A stretch of DNA of 64,000 bases, from the NCBI GenBank assembly GCA_017303875.1, contig JAFLBP010000003.1, positions 62,001 through 126,000 of the forward strand, in the 5' to 3' direction. The first letter of the stretch is position 1, and each line of letters opens with the position of its first letter. The DNA is from Chitinophagales bacterium. Its GTDB lineage: Bacteria; Bacteroidota; Bacteroidia; Chitinophagales; Saprospiraceae. A program made the position numbers and the translations under genes. Below are positions 42,840 to 52,262 of this stretch, piece after piece. Below the pieces are notes generated by a model, which ran no database searches, was not told the origin of the DNA, and saw only the letters and a list, made by a program, of their open reading frames with translations.

Positions 42840-43823
42840 TTAATGCAGCGGCCGGCGTTTGATCATGCCGCCGCGCATGTCTTTGATGCTGTGCATCACG
42901 ACAAAAGCATTGGGGTCAATTTTGTCGATTTCCGCATTCAGGCGACCAATTTCAAGGCGTGTTATAACCGTAAACAAGATTTGCGGATCGTCTTTTGCAC
43001 CGCTTCTCCCTACACCTTTTTTACCTGCAAAAACGGTTACACCGCGTCCCATTTGTTCAACAATCCGCAGCTTGATTTCCTGAAACTTCGGAGAAATGAT
43101 GGTTACGCCGATATACTCCTCTACCCCTTCCACCACAAAATCCACGGTTTTGGCGGCGGCCATATAGGCCAGCAGGGAATACATGGCCGTCTCTACGGTC
43201 AGCAAATACGCAGCCGCACTAAAAATCAGGATATTAAGCCCGAAAATCACGTCGCCCATGGTAAGGCCCACGCGTTTGCTGAGGGCGAGAGCTAAAATTT
43301 CTGTGCCGTCTATGACCGCGCCGCCGCGCACCGCCATTCCGATACCGGCGCCAAGGAAAAAGCCGCCAAATACAGAAACGAGGAGTTTCTCATGCGTGAC
43401 CAAAGGGAAAGAGACAAGGGCTGCAACCAGGGCTAAAAGCCCGATCGCCAACGCTGTTTTCAGGGCAAATTTTCGCCCCATGGTTTTGATACCCAAAAGA
43501 ATAAACGGGGTATTAACGACGATCAGTAAAAGCCACAAGGGCCAGTCGGTGAGTACCACACTCAGCAAGGCAATGCCCACGGCACCGCCATCAATAAAAT
43601 CGTTGGGCAGGAGAAAACCTTTAAGCCCGAATGCTGCGGAGAAAACGCCAATGCTTATCAGAATCCAGTCCTTGACATTGCGAATTACACTGATACGCCA
43701 CTCATACCAGAACTTGGCAACGCGATAATCGGAAACGGATTCGCCGTGCAAGTATTTGTAAGTCTGTCGTTTAAGTCTTTTTTGGGTTTCTTTTTTAAAA
43801 AAATTGTGCAAAATTTGGCTCAT
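42840..43823 (-). CDS. YitT family membrane protein (DUF161/DUF2179)
   Basis: 327 residues. Five to six membrane helices (residues ~50-240; GFLLPNDFIDGGAVGIALL is the conserved YitT motif) are followed by a C-terminal DUF2179 domain (GRGVTVFAGKKGVGRSGAKDDPQILFTVITRLEIGRLNAEIDKIDPNAFVVMHSI). Function in transport is suspected but not shown for the family. It starts at ATG 43823 and is convergent with the small membrane protein. Confidence 0.93.
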   Translation of the reverse strand: MSQILHNFFKKETQKRLKRQTYKYLHGESVSDYRVAKFWYEWRISVIRNVKDWILISIGVFSAAFGLKGFLLPNDFIDGGAVGIALLSVVLTDWPLWLLLIVVNTPFILLGIKTMGRKFALKTALAIGLLALVAALVSFPLVTHEKLLVSVFGGFFLGAGIGMAVRGGAVIDGTEILALALSKRVGLTMGDVIFGLNILIFSAAAYLLTVETAMYSLLAYMAAAKTVDFVVEGVEEYIGVTIISPKFQEIKLRIVEQMGRGVTVFAGKKGVGRSGAKDDPQILFTVITRLEIGRLNAEIDKIDPNAFVVMHSIKDMRGGMIKRRPLH

Positions 43824-43896
43824 AACAATGTCTTTTTTGTTTGTCCCCTTTCCAACAAACCCAATACTGAATTGTTCGCCGTGAATATTCTATAAG

Positions 43897-44274
43897 CTAC
43901 TTACAAAGCACCGACAAGGCGTTTTGTACGGCAGTATCCAGCGCCTTACGGCTTGCCGGTTCTTTATAGCGCGCCTGATGCAACTGCCCCATCACTAAGG
44001 TAAAACTGTCGGCAACAATTCTGGTACGTTGATGCAGCCCCTCGATTTGCCCATTAAGCACTGCAAGGCGTTTTTTTAGCAGCAGGGTATCGCCCTTGCC
44101 CTCCAGCAGCGAATCCTCGGCAAAACGAATATCATCTGCAAGTTTGAACCGTTCATCTTGCAGTTTTTTCGCCCTGCAATTCAATGTAGCCAGGGTTTCA
44201 CCATCTTGTTTGAGGTTGTCTTCGGGATGCCCGCAGGCGCCAAGCAACAGCAGTAATACGATATACCTTTTCAT
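43897..44274 (-). CDS. Hypothetical lipoprotein
   Basis: 125 residues, lipoprotein signal ending LLLGAC (Cys14), then a mostly helical domain with a coiled-coil (NCRAKKLQDERFKLADDIRFAEDSLL ... LKKRLAVLNGQIEGLHQRTRIVADSF). No catalytic motif. The start codon touches heptamer array block 4 (ACTGATATG on the coding strand), the same junction as at 24816. Function unknown. Confidence 0.72.
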   Translation of the reverse strand: MKRYIVLLLLLGACGHPEDNLKQDGETLATLNCRAKKLQDERFKLADDIRFAEDSLLEGKGDTLLLKKRLAVLNGQIEGLHQRTRIVADSFTLVMGQLHQARYKEPASRKALDTAVQNALSVLCK

Positions 44275-44499
44275 ATCAGTTAGCAGTCAACAGTTATCAG
44301 TGAGCAGTCAACAGTTATCAGTCAACAGTTATCAGTCAACAGTGAGCAGTCAACAGTGAGCAGTCAACAGTTATCAGTGAGCAGGGAGCAGTCAACAGTT
44401 AGCAGTGGTTGTCATGCTGAGGCCACCGATAACTGCTCACTGATAACTGATAACTGATAACTGATAACTGATAACTGCTCACTGATAACTGTTCACTGA
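44275..44499. repeat. Inverted CAGTNNN heptamer array, block 4, with remnant of the 37-bp palindrome arm
   Basis: Arms of CAGTNNN heptamers (44275-44406 and 44428-44499) enclose a short core with GGTTGTCATGCTGAG (44407-44421), the beginning of the palindrome arm that is complete in block 3. One end touches the lipoprotein start codon; the other holds the last Gln codon and the stop codon of the haloperoxidase-like gene. Confidence 0.9.
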
Positions 44500-45848
44500 A
44501 TCTCAGGCCAGTCGAGGCGTTTATTGACGTTATCGCCGATGGCGCGGCCCATTTTCAGACCGTTCTGGTTGTCGAAATCGTAGTGAATACCGCCGTAAAG
44601 GCGGGAATTGGCGCACTCTTCGGCCATTTTATTAAAATTGTCGAAGTTGCGCACTGAAAATCCGAATTGCATTTGCGTGCGATCGGTGAAGGGGTAAAAA
44701 CCGTCGCCGTTGGTAAACAGGTCGGTAAAGATACGGGAGCCGACGGCGCTTTCCGTGGCGTGCCCGGAAGTATAGGCCGGGAAGGGCGGCGTACCGATGA
44801 CGGTGGTGAACGTCGGATCGATATTTTCCTTAATGTAACTTACCGGACGAATGAGGAAATAGTCGTATTTCGTTTTCCAGCAGGCGATGAACGCGTCATT
44901 TTCACCAATGGCCAGGCGGGCATACGCAACAGCGGAGTAGCCCAAATCGGCATCATGTTCTTCCAGCAATTGCGTCAGGATATTAAAGGTGTGGCCGGTG
45001 GGTGTGCAGGTAGCAAACGGATCATCAGCCCAGAAACGGGCGATTTCTTTCTGTTCGCTGCTGGCATTGCGCACGATATCGTACACCTCTTTAGCTGCTT
45101 TATAAAATTCTGAATTCGGATCGGTAGAATAAGCGGGGTGTACGGAAGGCTGTGCTTCCAGCAGGTTTTCCATCATGAAGGGGCGGCAGTTCATCCAGCG
45201 CGGCGAGAGCGGATTGGGCACTGCGCCGGTCGGTTTCCAGGCGCCGTTCATGGTCGGCCAGGTATAAGGCGTCTGGAAGGGATTGAGGTAGGCCTCGTGT
45301 CCGCCATCCATTAGAGAATACTCAAAAACGCTTTGTGAGGCTATCCGGCCAAAGGAAACCGAGCGCTCAATGACGTCTTGTGCCAGGCCATTCGACAACT
45401 CACCCTGCCAACGTGCTTCCAGCTCATTAATGCGGTTGAGGTTGTCGGGCGTGATGTTTTTTTCGAACAACTTGCGCATGATATCGGCCAGGGTTGCATT
45501 GGCAACCAAAGCCCAGTCATATTGCACGCCATTCTGTATGAGTGGCACCGCATTTGCGGCAAATCCGTTCAGTTGTCCGGCAAGACGCGGCGCACCCGGC
45601 CAGCCCTGGGCAATACTTTCGTACAGCGCCACGCCGGTGTAACCAAAGGCTCTTGCGGCCTGGGGTGGGAAAAAGCCGGGCGTTTCTTTGACGATCCGGC
45701 ACTCCAGCGCAAACCATTCGCGTACAAAAAGTGCGTCATTATAGTCGCAGGGCGTTTTGGCAATACTGCCATTGTCCTCATTTTTGTTACAGGCAAAACT
45801 CAACAGGAGTAGCATGAACAATGCAGAAAAGCGGAAAAAAAGCCTCAT
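44493..45848 (-). CDS. Vanadium-dependent haloperoxidase-like PAP2 lipoprotein (paralogue 2)
   Basis: 451 residues. Lipoprotein signal (LLLLSFAC) and the three PAP2/haloperoxidase motifs near the C-terminus: K-x6-RP (KYDYFLIRP), YTSGHATES, and NSRLYGGIHYDFD. It shares the whole layout with the genes at 13509 and 46053. Vanadate versus phosphate use cannot be decided by sequence. The last Gln codon and the TGA are within the heptamer repeat. It is separated from the next paralogue upstream by about 200 bp containing that gene's terminator. Confidence 0.85.
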   Translation of the reverse strand: MRLFFRFSALFMLLLLSFACNKNEDNGSIAKTPCDYNDALFVREWFALECRIVKETPGFFPPQAARAFGYTGVALYESIAQGWPGAPRLAGQLNGFAANAVPLIQNGVQYDWALVANATLADIMRKLFEKNITPDNLNRINELEARWQGELSNGLAQDVIERSVSFGRIASQSVFEYSLMDGGHEAYLNPFQTPYTWPTMNGAWKPTGAVPNPLSPRWMNCRPFMMENLLEAQPSVHPAYSTDPNSEFYKAAKEVYDIVRNASSEQKEIARFWADDPFATCTPTGHTFNILTQLLEEHDADLGYSAVAYARLAIGENDAFIACWKTKYDYFLIRPVSYIKENIDPTFTTVIGTPPFPAYTSGHATESAVGSRIFTDLFTNGDGFYPFTDRTQMQFGFSVRNFDNFNKMAEECANSRLYGGIHYDFDNQNGLKMGRAIGDNVNKRLDWPEIQ

Positions 45849-45886
45849 AGGAAGTTGTTATGTTAGAAAAAGTGATTTTACGACAA

Positions 45887-45922
45887 AAACCCTCTTTGAT
45901 GATGACTCATCAAAGAAGGTTT
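45887..45922 (-). terminator. Terminator after haloperoxidase-like paralogue 3
   Basis: AAACC-CTTTGATG (45887-45901) pairs with CATCAAAG-GGTTT (45908-45922). On the minus strand a T stretch follows the stem. It lies about 130 bp after the stop at 46053. Confidence 0.65.
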
Positions 45923-46052
45923 ATTATTAGCCTGCAAAGATCATACCTGCAAATAAATTACAGATATGATTTTAATCAAGCTATAAGGTATTAATTCAAC
46001 AAGACTTTCTCCACCGCGACAAGATGCCAATGAAGAAAGTCCTGCCGAAGGC

Positions 46053-47600
46053 TTATTCGGAGCCGTCCTGACGGCCGCGCGCAACGGCAAATGCCCCAAT
46101 TTTTTCACCGGCCTCGAGGCCTTTGCTGCAGTCAATGCGGAAGTGAATGCAGCCATACACCCGTGAATCGGAGGCTTCCTTTGCCCAGGCTTTCAATGTA
46201 CTGCTTTCTTCCGGAAAGAGGTAAGACAACACCTCTGCTCCGGCCGCCGAAAAAGTAGAGTGGCCGGAAGTATATCCCGGGAAGTTGGGTATACCCGTAG
46301 AGGTGGTAATATCGCTGTCCACTTCGGAAGGGCGCTGTGTCAGGTAGTAATATTTTGTATCCCAGCAGGAGATACCGGCATCTTCCATTGCTGTGTTCAG
46401 CAGGGCCATTGCCCGGGCGGTTCGGATTTCATTCCACCGGGCACGCCGGATCAACTCTTCTCCTTTACGGTTCCAGTGTCCGGGCGGGGTGTAGGTGCCG
46501 GGGCCATCGGCCCAGAAGGCGGCGATCCGGAATTGTTCGCGGGAGCGGTTTTTAGCCAGATCCAGCATTTCTTTGTAGTCGGCTTCAAAAGCGGCGGAGC
46601 CTGGTAGCGGTGGGGCGGCGGGGCGGACAGCTACTTTGTCGGCAACTGTCATGTTCCACATTTTTACGTTGCCGAAAAACGGCAACATAGGCGGGCGGGC
46701 GGGCAGGTCGCGGCTGGTCCACTGGGTAGTGAAGCCGCGGGCAGCGGCGTCTGCTTTCAGGTTAGGGAAATTTGCCTGCGCATTGGCCTGACCCATGCCA
46801 TCGGTTTTGGCATACGCAATAATTTTTTGCGCAATCGCCACACCAAGGGCCTCACCGGCATCCAGGTCGCTCTGCACATTCGAGCCAGCCCATAAGCGGC
46901 TGTTTTTATGTTCTGTAGCCCGGCCGTCGAGGTATTCTTTTTCACCGGGAAACAAAAATTTGAGCAACTCCCGCGAAGCTGCCGCCACTACCGCATCTTC
47001 TGAGGGGTAAGACGGCAGATCACTCTGTGGGAGCATAGGGTTTATTCTCTGATTGTTGTACTGATACGGGGCTTTGCGATTGTGTGTAAATTTATAATGC
47101 CAGGTAGCAACCAGTGCATCATACTGTGCAACAGCAAGCAGGGCAAACGCGCGCGAAGCATAGGGCGGATTGGCAAATGGGAAACGCGGGAAGCTCGTCG
47201 GATTGTTCGGATCCGGATTTGGATAGGTACCCTCGGCGTTGTTTTTTGGAGGGGCATTGTACAGTGCTGCCAACTCACGGGCAATTTCATGCCAGCGCAG
47301 CACTCCGTTTTCACCCCAGTACTGAATAGCCTCCTGCTGCGCACCACTCAGGTTTTGCTGTAAAGCGGCTACTGCATCCAGCTCCGCAAGGTATTCAGCA
47401 GAGGTCGGATCTGTGGGCGCTGCAAGCGGCACTTCCGTCGGGTTTTGTAAAATATATGTTTTCCAGGTACCCGCGTTTTCATCAAGGCGGGTTTCCGGAT
47501 ACGGAGGGTTCTCTACCTGTTCAGGGGTTTTATCGCATTGAACGAGGCTGAGGCAAAGCAAGAGCACCGGCAGTGCGCGGAAAAGTGAATTCATTTGCAT
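46053..47600 (-). CDS. Vanadium-dependent haloperoxidase-like PAP2 lipoprotein (paralogue 3)
   Basis: 515 residues. Lipoprotein signal (LLLCLSLVQC). The C-terminal motif set is K-x6-RP (KYYYLTQRP), YTSGHSTFSAAGAE and DSRVYGCIHFRID, again in the order that binds vanadate or phosphate. It lies 5 bp downstream of a gene for an outer-membrane-type protein, with which it is probably co-transcribed. Initiation at 47600 or at Met3 (47594). Confidence 0.85.
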   Translation of the reverse strand: MQMNSLFRALPVLLLCLSLVQCDKTPEQVENPPYPETRLDENAGTWKTYILQNPTEVPLAAPTDPTSAEYLAELDAVAALQQNLSGAQQEAIQYWGENGVLRWHEIARELAALYNAPPKNNAEGTYPNPDPNNPTSFPRFPFANPPYASRAFALLAVAQYDALVATWHYKFTHNRKAPYQYNNQRINPMLPQSDLPSYPSEDAVVAAASRELLKFLFPGEKEYLDGRATEHKNSRLWAGSNVQSDLDAGEALGVAIAQKIIAYAKTDGMGQANAQANFPNLKADAAARGFTTQWTSRDLPARPPMLPFFGNVKMWNMTVADKVAVRPAAPPLPGSAAFEADYKEMLDLAKNRSREQFRIAAFWADGPGTYTPPGHWNRKGEELIRRARWNEIRTARAMALLNTAMEDAGISCWDTKYYYLTQRPSEVDSDITTSTGIPNFPGYTSGHSTFSAAGAEVLSYLFPEESSTLKAWAKEASDSRVYGCIHFRIDCSKGLEAGEKIGAFAVARGRQDGSE

Positions 47601-47605
47601 ACTGC

Positions 47606-48523
47606 TTAGTTTTTTGTATTTTTTAGTTCAAATTGATAAAAAATGGCTGCCTGCAAGGTTCTGGCTTTACCCATATTGCGTCCGGCCAGGACTTGATTAC
47701 CACCAACCGAGACGGCAAAAGGCCCTATCCAGTATTTGAGCATAGCGCCTGCCGCACTGCGCTGCATGTAATTGGTCAGCAGCGGCATGTCATTGTAGCG
47801 AATATCATCGCCACTCAGGCAGGAATTATAATCGAACCAGGCTTCTGCCTGAATCTTTTTGCTCAGGTAACCCAAGCGAAAGGTGGCGTCCACTACATTG
47901 GGTACCAATGCCTGATTATCGTAAATCAGCTCGTTGTCGTAGAGGTAAGCTTCGCGGTCAATTTCGACTTTGGCGCGCCAGCTGTGCCCGCCCTGCGCGG
48001 TCGCATACAGGCCATTGGCTAAACTGAAATGCACGATAGCGCGCAGCGAAGCCGTGCGCGACTGCATTCCGATACTAAATGGTTGAAAATCGGCGGGATA
48101 GTTGGTCAGTGGTGAGGAGACACCGCCGGTGGTTTGAAGGCTGAGGGTATGATTTCCAAACTTGCGTTTGAGGAATTGCCATTTAAGCCAAAGCGATAAA
48201 TCCTGAATACCCTGCTGGCCGCTGAGATAACTCGCGCTGGCTTCCGTGCGAACCCAAGGCAAGGCAAACATGACGTTCAGGTTGTCGTTGATGCCGTAGT
48301 TGCTCATCAGCAGGACGCTCTGGTTGATAAAGGTTCCCAGATTGTCGTTGCTGCGCAGTTCGCGGCCTTCCCAATATTCCGACCAGCGTGCGTCGGAAGC
48401 CTGGAGCATGGTGCACCAGTTTTTAGACGGCATCATCAGACCGTCATTGGGCATTTGCGCCCATAGCTGGCTGTAAGCAAGCTGAACCAGCAAAAATAAA
48501 AGTATCGGTTTCTTCATTGTCAT
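47606..48523 (-). CDS. Putative outer membrane beta-barrel protein
   Basis: 305 residues with a signal peptide (LLFLLVQLAYSQLWAQ). The mature part is rich in alternating aromatic/glycine strands (YGINDNLNVMFALPWVRTEASASYLSGQQGIQDLSLWLKW; SRTASLRAIVHFSLANGLYATAQGGHSW) and ends in an aromatic strand (LQAAIFYQFEL), as in the transporter or MetA-degradation barrel families. Just upstream of haloperoxidase paralogue 3 and probably in its operon. Substrate unknown. Confidence 0.75.
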   Translation of the reverse strand: MTMKKPILLFLLVQLAYSQLWAQMPNDGLMMPSKNWCTMLQASDARWSEYWEGRELRSNDNLGTFINQSVLLMSNYGINDNLNVMFALPWVRTEASASYLSGQQGIQDLSLWLKWQFLKRKFGNHTLSLQTTGGVSSPLTNYPADFQPFSIGMQSRTASLRAIVHFSLANGLYATAQGGHSWRAKVEIDREAYLYDNELIYDNQALVPNVVDATFRLGYLSKKIQAEAWFDYNSCLSGDDIRYNDMPLLTNYMQRSAAGAMLKYWIGPFAVSVGGNQVLAGRNMGKARTLQAAIFYQFELKNTKN

Positions 48524-48629
48524 AACAGGATTGTGCTCAATTCTGCGGACAAAGAAAAAACCGATACTGCTTATCTTAGATATGCCAAAGGCAGTTCTAA
48601 GGATATTCTAAGCCGGCCTTAAGTTCTTT

Positions 48630-49049
48630 CTAAGCTTTTTTGAAATGCACCACATCGGTGTCGCCATTGCCACCGCTGGTGTGTTCAAGGTGAATGAGGT
48701 CATTGCTCATTTCAATAATACGCCAGTCTTCAGCCAGTTCTTCCAAAGCACTGGGCACGCTGCCACTCCAGAAAATACAGAGTTTGTTGGCGCTGTCATC
48801 GCAGTTATTCGACCAGCTGCCCGACCAGGTCTGGCCGTTGCGGGTCGCTTTAAAGCTGTTATTGCTGCCAAACTCAAAGGTGTACCCCGTGTAATTGGAG
48901 GTTTCATCCTGTTTGTCGAAAAAGTAGGTAATTTTCCAATTGCCCGCGCCGGGCGTATTCAGCGAAGGATTGGAACTGCTGTTGGGATCACAGGCTACAA
49001 AAACACTGAGGAGGGTAGCAAAAAGCGAAAATGCAAGTAATTTGTACAT
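48630..49049 (-). CDS. Hypothetical lipoprotein
   Basis: 139 residues, lipoprotein signal with Cys20 (LLSVFVAC). The body is a beta-rich small domain (GNWKITYFFDKQDETSNYTGYTFEFGSNNSFKATRNG) of the lipocalin-like type frequent in Bacteroidota. ATG 49049 is chosen over 49184, which adds 45 residues without lipoprotein features. No catalytic residues seen. Confidence 0.75.
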   Translation of the reverse strand: MYKLLAFSLFATLLSVFVACDPNSSSNPSLNTPGAGNWKITYFFDKQDETSNYTGYTFEFGSNNSFKATRNGQTWSGSWSNNCDDSANKLCIFWSGSVPSALEELAEDWRIIEMSNDLIHLEHTSGGNGDTDVVHFKKA

Positions 49050-49201
49050 AAGACATCGTGATTTTGAGTGAAACGATGTCACAAAAGTCTGCCCCACCGG
49101 CACACAGAACAAATCAAGCTGACTGAGCCGGGAAAAAAGTGCGATGAAGGCGTTTTTTGGGAGACTAAAGCCGTTCGCCTTCATCGCAAGACCGATACAC
49201 C

Positions 49202-49690
49202 TTATCGGTTAAAACGCACTTCCGTCGCGCGCAATCGGTATTTTTTGCCCATTTTAAGGGTACGCTTTGAAGAAAGCCAGAAGCCCGTTCCGATGGAGAG
49301 GGCTGCGCCGCCATAAAGCGGCCCGTACTTTACATCGTCTCTGAAAATGGCCGCAGCGGTGGTAGCCAAGGCTAAGTTGGCGCCAAAAACAATCAGGCCA
49401 TTGCCCATGCCGCGTACAAAGGACCGGCGATGCACCCGCAACATGGAAATGTCTTCGAGTTTGACCGGGTAAAAGTCCAGCACAACGGTTTGCTGCTCCG
49501 GCAAAATTTCGGTCAGCTCCCGGTAATACCAATAATCTTCTTTACCAGTGAGGCGGTAACGCAGGTGCTGACCGATGTATATCTTTTGCGTTTTTACACG
49601 ATTGGCTTTTTCCAGCAATAACATTTTCTGCGCCCAAATCGGGGCGCTCAGGCCAAAGAACAAGAGCGTGAGGCTTAGTAGCTTTTTCAT
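49202..49690 (-). CDS. Hypothetical secreted or outer-membrane-associated protein
   Basis: 162 residues with a signal peptide (LLSLTLLFFGLSAPIWAQ), a beta-strand-rich centre (KIYIGQHLRYRLTGKEDYWYYRELTEILPEQQTVVLDFYP) and a hydrophobic Gly/Ala segment (GNGLIVFGANLALATTAAAIF). No family recognised. It lies between dsbD and the lipoprotein gene; small inverted GCTTCG/CGAAGC repeats fill the 80-bp gap to dsbD. Confidence 0.65.
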   Translation of the reverse strand: MKKLLSLTLLFFGLSAPIWAQKMLLLEKANRVKTQKIYIGQHLRYRLTGKEDYWYYRELTEILPEQQTVVLDFYPVKLEDISMLRVHRRSFVRGMGNGLIVFGANLALATTAAAIFRDDVKYGPLYGGAALSIGTGFWLSSKRTLKMGKKYRLRATEVRFNR

Positions 49691-49770
49691 GTGTGCGTGC
49701 GTTTACGGGTGCGTGCGTGGCTCGAAGCAAAGCTTCGCGGTACGGCTTCGAAGCGGAGCTTGGAAGTACG

Positions 49771-51927
49771 CTACTTTTGGCCGATCAGTTCCGGGCCTTT
49801 GCCGTCCTTGATCTTTTGGAATGCCTCGTAGCCACAATCCAGAAACGCTTTATACGCCGTAACGTTGCCACTGCGCTGATAATCGGTGGGCTGATTGAGC
49901 AATGTTTTGCCGTCGTAGTGCATCAAAACGTAGTAAGGCTGGGCCGTTACATCGAAGTTGCTCACCTGGAAAGCGCTCCATTTATCGCCCACCGTACGCA
50001 TTTTTTTATTGATGCGCGGGTCGAACAGGTATTTGAATTTATCGTCGGGAAAAAGGCGTTCCTTATCGTCTACATACAAGGAAACCACCACGTAATTGTT
50101 GCGCAGGTGCTCAATAACGCCCGGTTTGTGCCACACGGTTTCTTCCATTTTGCGGCAATTGACGCAGCCATAACCCGTAAAATCCACAAAAAGTGGTTTT
50201 TTCTGGCGTTGTGCCTCTGCTACCGCTTCATCAAAATCATGAAAGCAGTCAATGCTGTGCGGGCATTCCATGGGGCGGAAAAAATTATAGTGTACCGGCG
50301 GCGCCAGGCCGCTGAGCAGCGACAAGGAACGGTAATTGAACAGGCCGATGCTCAGGTAAATGCCAAGGATGAGCGCAACAGAACCCACCACGAGGCGCAG
50401 CGGACCCGGTTTGCCCTTGGCGCCTTTCCAGCCCAACAGACCAAACTGATAAACGGCCAGCAGGAATGAAATGACTAACCACAAACCAAGGAATAATTCA
50501 AATTTCAGGAGCCCCCAGTGCATTACCATGTCGGCGGTACTCAGGAATTTGAGGGCCAGGGCCAACTCTACAAAACCCAGCGTCAGCTTTACATTATCCA
50601 TCCAGCCACCCGATTTCGGAAGGGACTGGAGCCAGCCCGGAAACATGGCAAACAAGCCAAAAGGCAACGCCAGTGCAAGGCCGAAGCCTGTCATACCCAC
50701 CAGCGGGCGCGTCGGAATAAACCCGAGCAAGGCATCTCCGGCATTGCTTTTGGCGGTTTCTACCAGCAGCGTTCCCACAATAGGGCCGGTGCAGGAAAAA
50801 GAAACCAGCGCCAATGTAAACGCCATGAAGAAAATACCGAGCAGACCACCTTTACCGGCCATAGAGCTGCTGGCATTCACCCAGGAGGAGGGCAGGGTAA
50901 TTTCAAAAAGCCCAAAGAAAGAAAGGGCAAAAGCGACAAAAATGACGAAAAACGCGAGGTTGAACCACATATCCGTGCTCAACTCATTAAGGATGGTCGG
51001 GCCGAAAAGACTGGTCAGCAAAATACCGATACCTACATAAATCAGCAGGATGCTGCCGCCGTACAGCAGGGCGTTGCGCAGGCCCGTTGCACGATCCTTG
51101 GAGCGCTTCACGAAAAAGCTCACCGTCATGGGGATCATGGGGAACACACAAGGGGTGAGCAGGGCAAGCAAGCCACCGAGAAAACCGCCGATAAATACCC
51201 AGAAAAGCGAGCTGTCGGCTTCTTCGACCACGCCGCAGTCGTTGACGAAGGTAGTGGCGTTAATATCGCGTTTGGCGTCGTAGAAGCCCTGAAATGCGGG
51301 ATCGTCGGGGGCTGTAAAACCGGCAAAAGCCGCTTGGGCGGCTTTTGTAGTGGTGTCGTTAATGGCCGGAATCATGGCCCCGTCTTTAGGCGCTTCTTCG
51401 GGTGCAGGAACGGGTGCTTCCTCCTTCGGGGCTTCGCCACCCTGCGCGGGCGTCGTACCGCCGCAGTTGGCCGGCTTTGGGTTAAAAGAGAAATCTACAT
51501 CCGTAGGTGGCAGACACATTTCATCGTCGCAGGTCATAAACGTGAAATAGCCGGTGATGGGCTTGGAAGGATCTTTAATTTCCACACGCTGCGTAAACAC
51601 CGCTTTGTGCTTGAATTTGGTGAGGTTCATGCCAAACACCTTATCATATACGGTGATTTTTTCACCGCTCTCATTGGCTTTGCCGATGAGTTTGTAGTGT
51701 GCACCTTCCTTGAAGGTAAAGGAGGTGGCCACGGGGCCGTCTTCACTTTCGAGGAATTGAGAGTAGGTGAACCAGCCCTCGTCGATGGTACCGGTGAAGA
51801 TCAGATCAACCTGGCAATTGCCGGCGTCTTTGGTGGAAAAAGCCCATTTAACCGGTTTTTGGGCTATCAAAGCTGCCGAAGTCAGGAGGGCAGCGCTCAG
51901 TAGTAGCAGTCGGATACCTTTAATCAT
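49771..51927 (-). CDS. dsbD: Thiol:disulfide interchange protein DsbD
   Basis: 718 residues. After a signal peptide comes the N-terminal alpha domain with an Ig-like fold, a Pro/Glu/Ala-rich linker (~155-185), a membrane core of eight helices with the two redox cysteines (LLTPCVFPMIP and LVSFSCTGPIVG), and a thioredoxin-like C-terminal domain with C588-V-N-C591 (GYGCVNCRKMEE). It moves electrons from cytosolic thioredoxin to periplasmic disulfides. ATG 51927 is chosen because it starts the signal peptide; an upstream ATG at 51999 adds 24 residues. Confidence 0.94.
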   Translation of the reverse strand: MIKGIRLLLLSAALLTSAALIAQKPVKWAFSTKDAGNCQVDLIFTGTIDEGWFTYSQFLESEDGPVATSFTFKEGAHYKLIGKANESGEKITVYDKVFGMNLTKFKHKAVFTQRVEIKDPSKPITGYFTFMTCDDEMCLPPTDVDFSFNPKPANCGGTTPAQGGEAPKEEAPVPAPEEAPKDGAMIPAINDTTTKAAQAAFAGFTAPDDPAFQGFYDAKRDINATTFVNDCGVVEEADSSLFWVFIGGFLGGLLALLTPCVFPMIPMTVSFFVKRSKDRATGLRNALLYGGSILLIYVGIGILLTSLFGPTILNELSTDMWFNLAFFVIFVAFALSFFGLFEITLPSSWVNASSSMAGKGGLLGIFFMAFTLALVSFSCTGPIVGTLLVETAKSNAGDALLGFIPTRPLVGMTGFGLALALPFGLFAMFPGWLQSLPKSGGWMDNVKLTLGFVELALALKFLSTADMVMHWGLLKFELFLGLWLVISFLLAVYQFGLLGWKGAKGKPGPLRLVVGSVALILGIYLSIGLFNYRSLSLLSGLAPPVHYNFFRPMECPHSIDCFHDFDEAVAEAQRQKKPLFVDFTGYGCVNCRKMEETVWHKPGVIEHLRNNYVVVSLYVDDKERLFPDDKFKYLFDPRINKKMRTVGDKWSAFQVSNFDVTAQPYYVLMHYDGKTLLNQPTDYQRSGNVTAYKAFLDCGYEAFQKIKDGKGPELIGQK

Positions 51928-52062
51928 ACTTTCCATTCGTTTGTGCTGCAAAGAAACATCGTTTTTCCCGCTCGCACAGTGACTTTTGTATTTTTTCAAG
52001 TTGCGTTAACCTTATTTTGCATTCGTTTGTCCGGAAATAGACAGGCGGAAGCGTTTTGAAAT

Positions 52063-52090
52063 ACGGAGTGCGGAATGCGGAATGCGGAAT
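52063..52090. repeat. Fragment of the GGAATGC repeat (family c)
   Basis: About 3-4 units of GCGGAAT, same orientation and one-base degeneracy as the arm at 23731-23762 (reverse complement). No inverted partner seen here. Confidence 0.7.
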
Positions 52091-52262
52091 ATTGAAGTGC
52101 ATAAGGTGGTTTTTACTTTGACTTGTGGCGCTTGCTGTTTCAATGTTCAAAATTTACCCTGTTCCAAAAGCGTGTGTTTGTCCTTGCGGTGTAAGTGATT
52201 GGGCTGAATCTTTGCAGCAAGTTTTTTACCTCTGATTTTGTTCACATTTCAAAAAACTCGAC

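Noticed and set aside
49691..49770. Short GTGCGTGCGT and GCTTCG/CGAAGC repeats between dsbD and its neighbour
   Set aside because: The words are too short and irregular to call an element; left as background of the repeat-rich gaps.
50518..51903. 461-codon open frame on the plus strand opposite dsbD
   Set aside because: Antisense to DsbD, rich in Arg/Lys/Gln without hydrophobic pattern; shadow.
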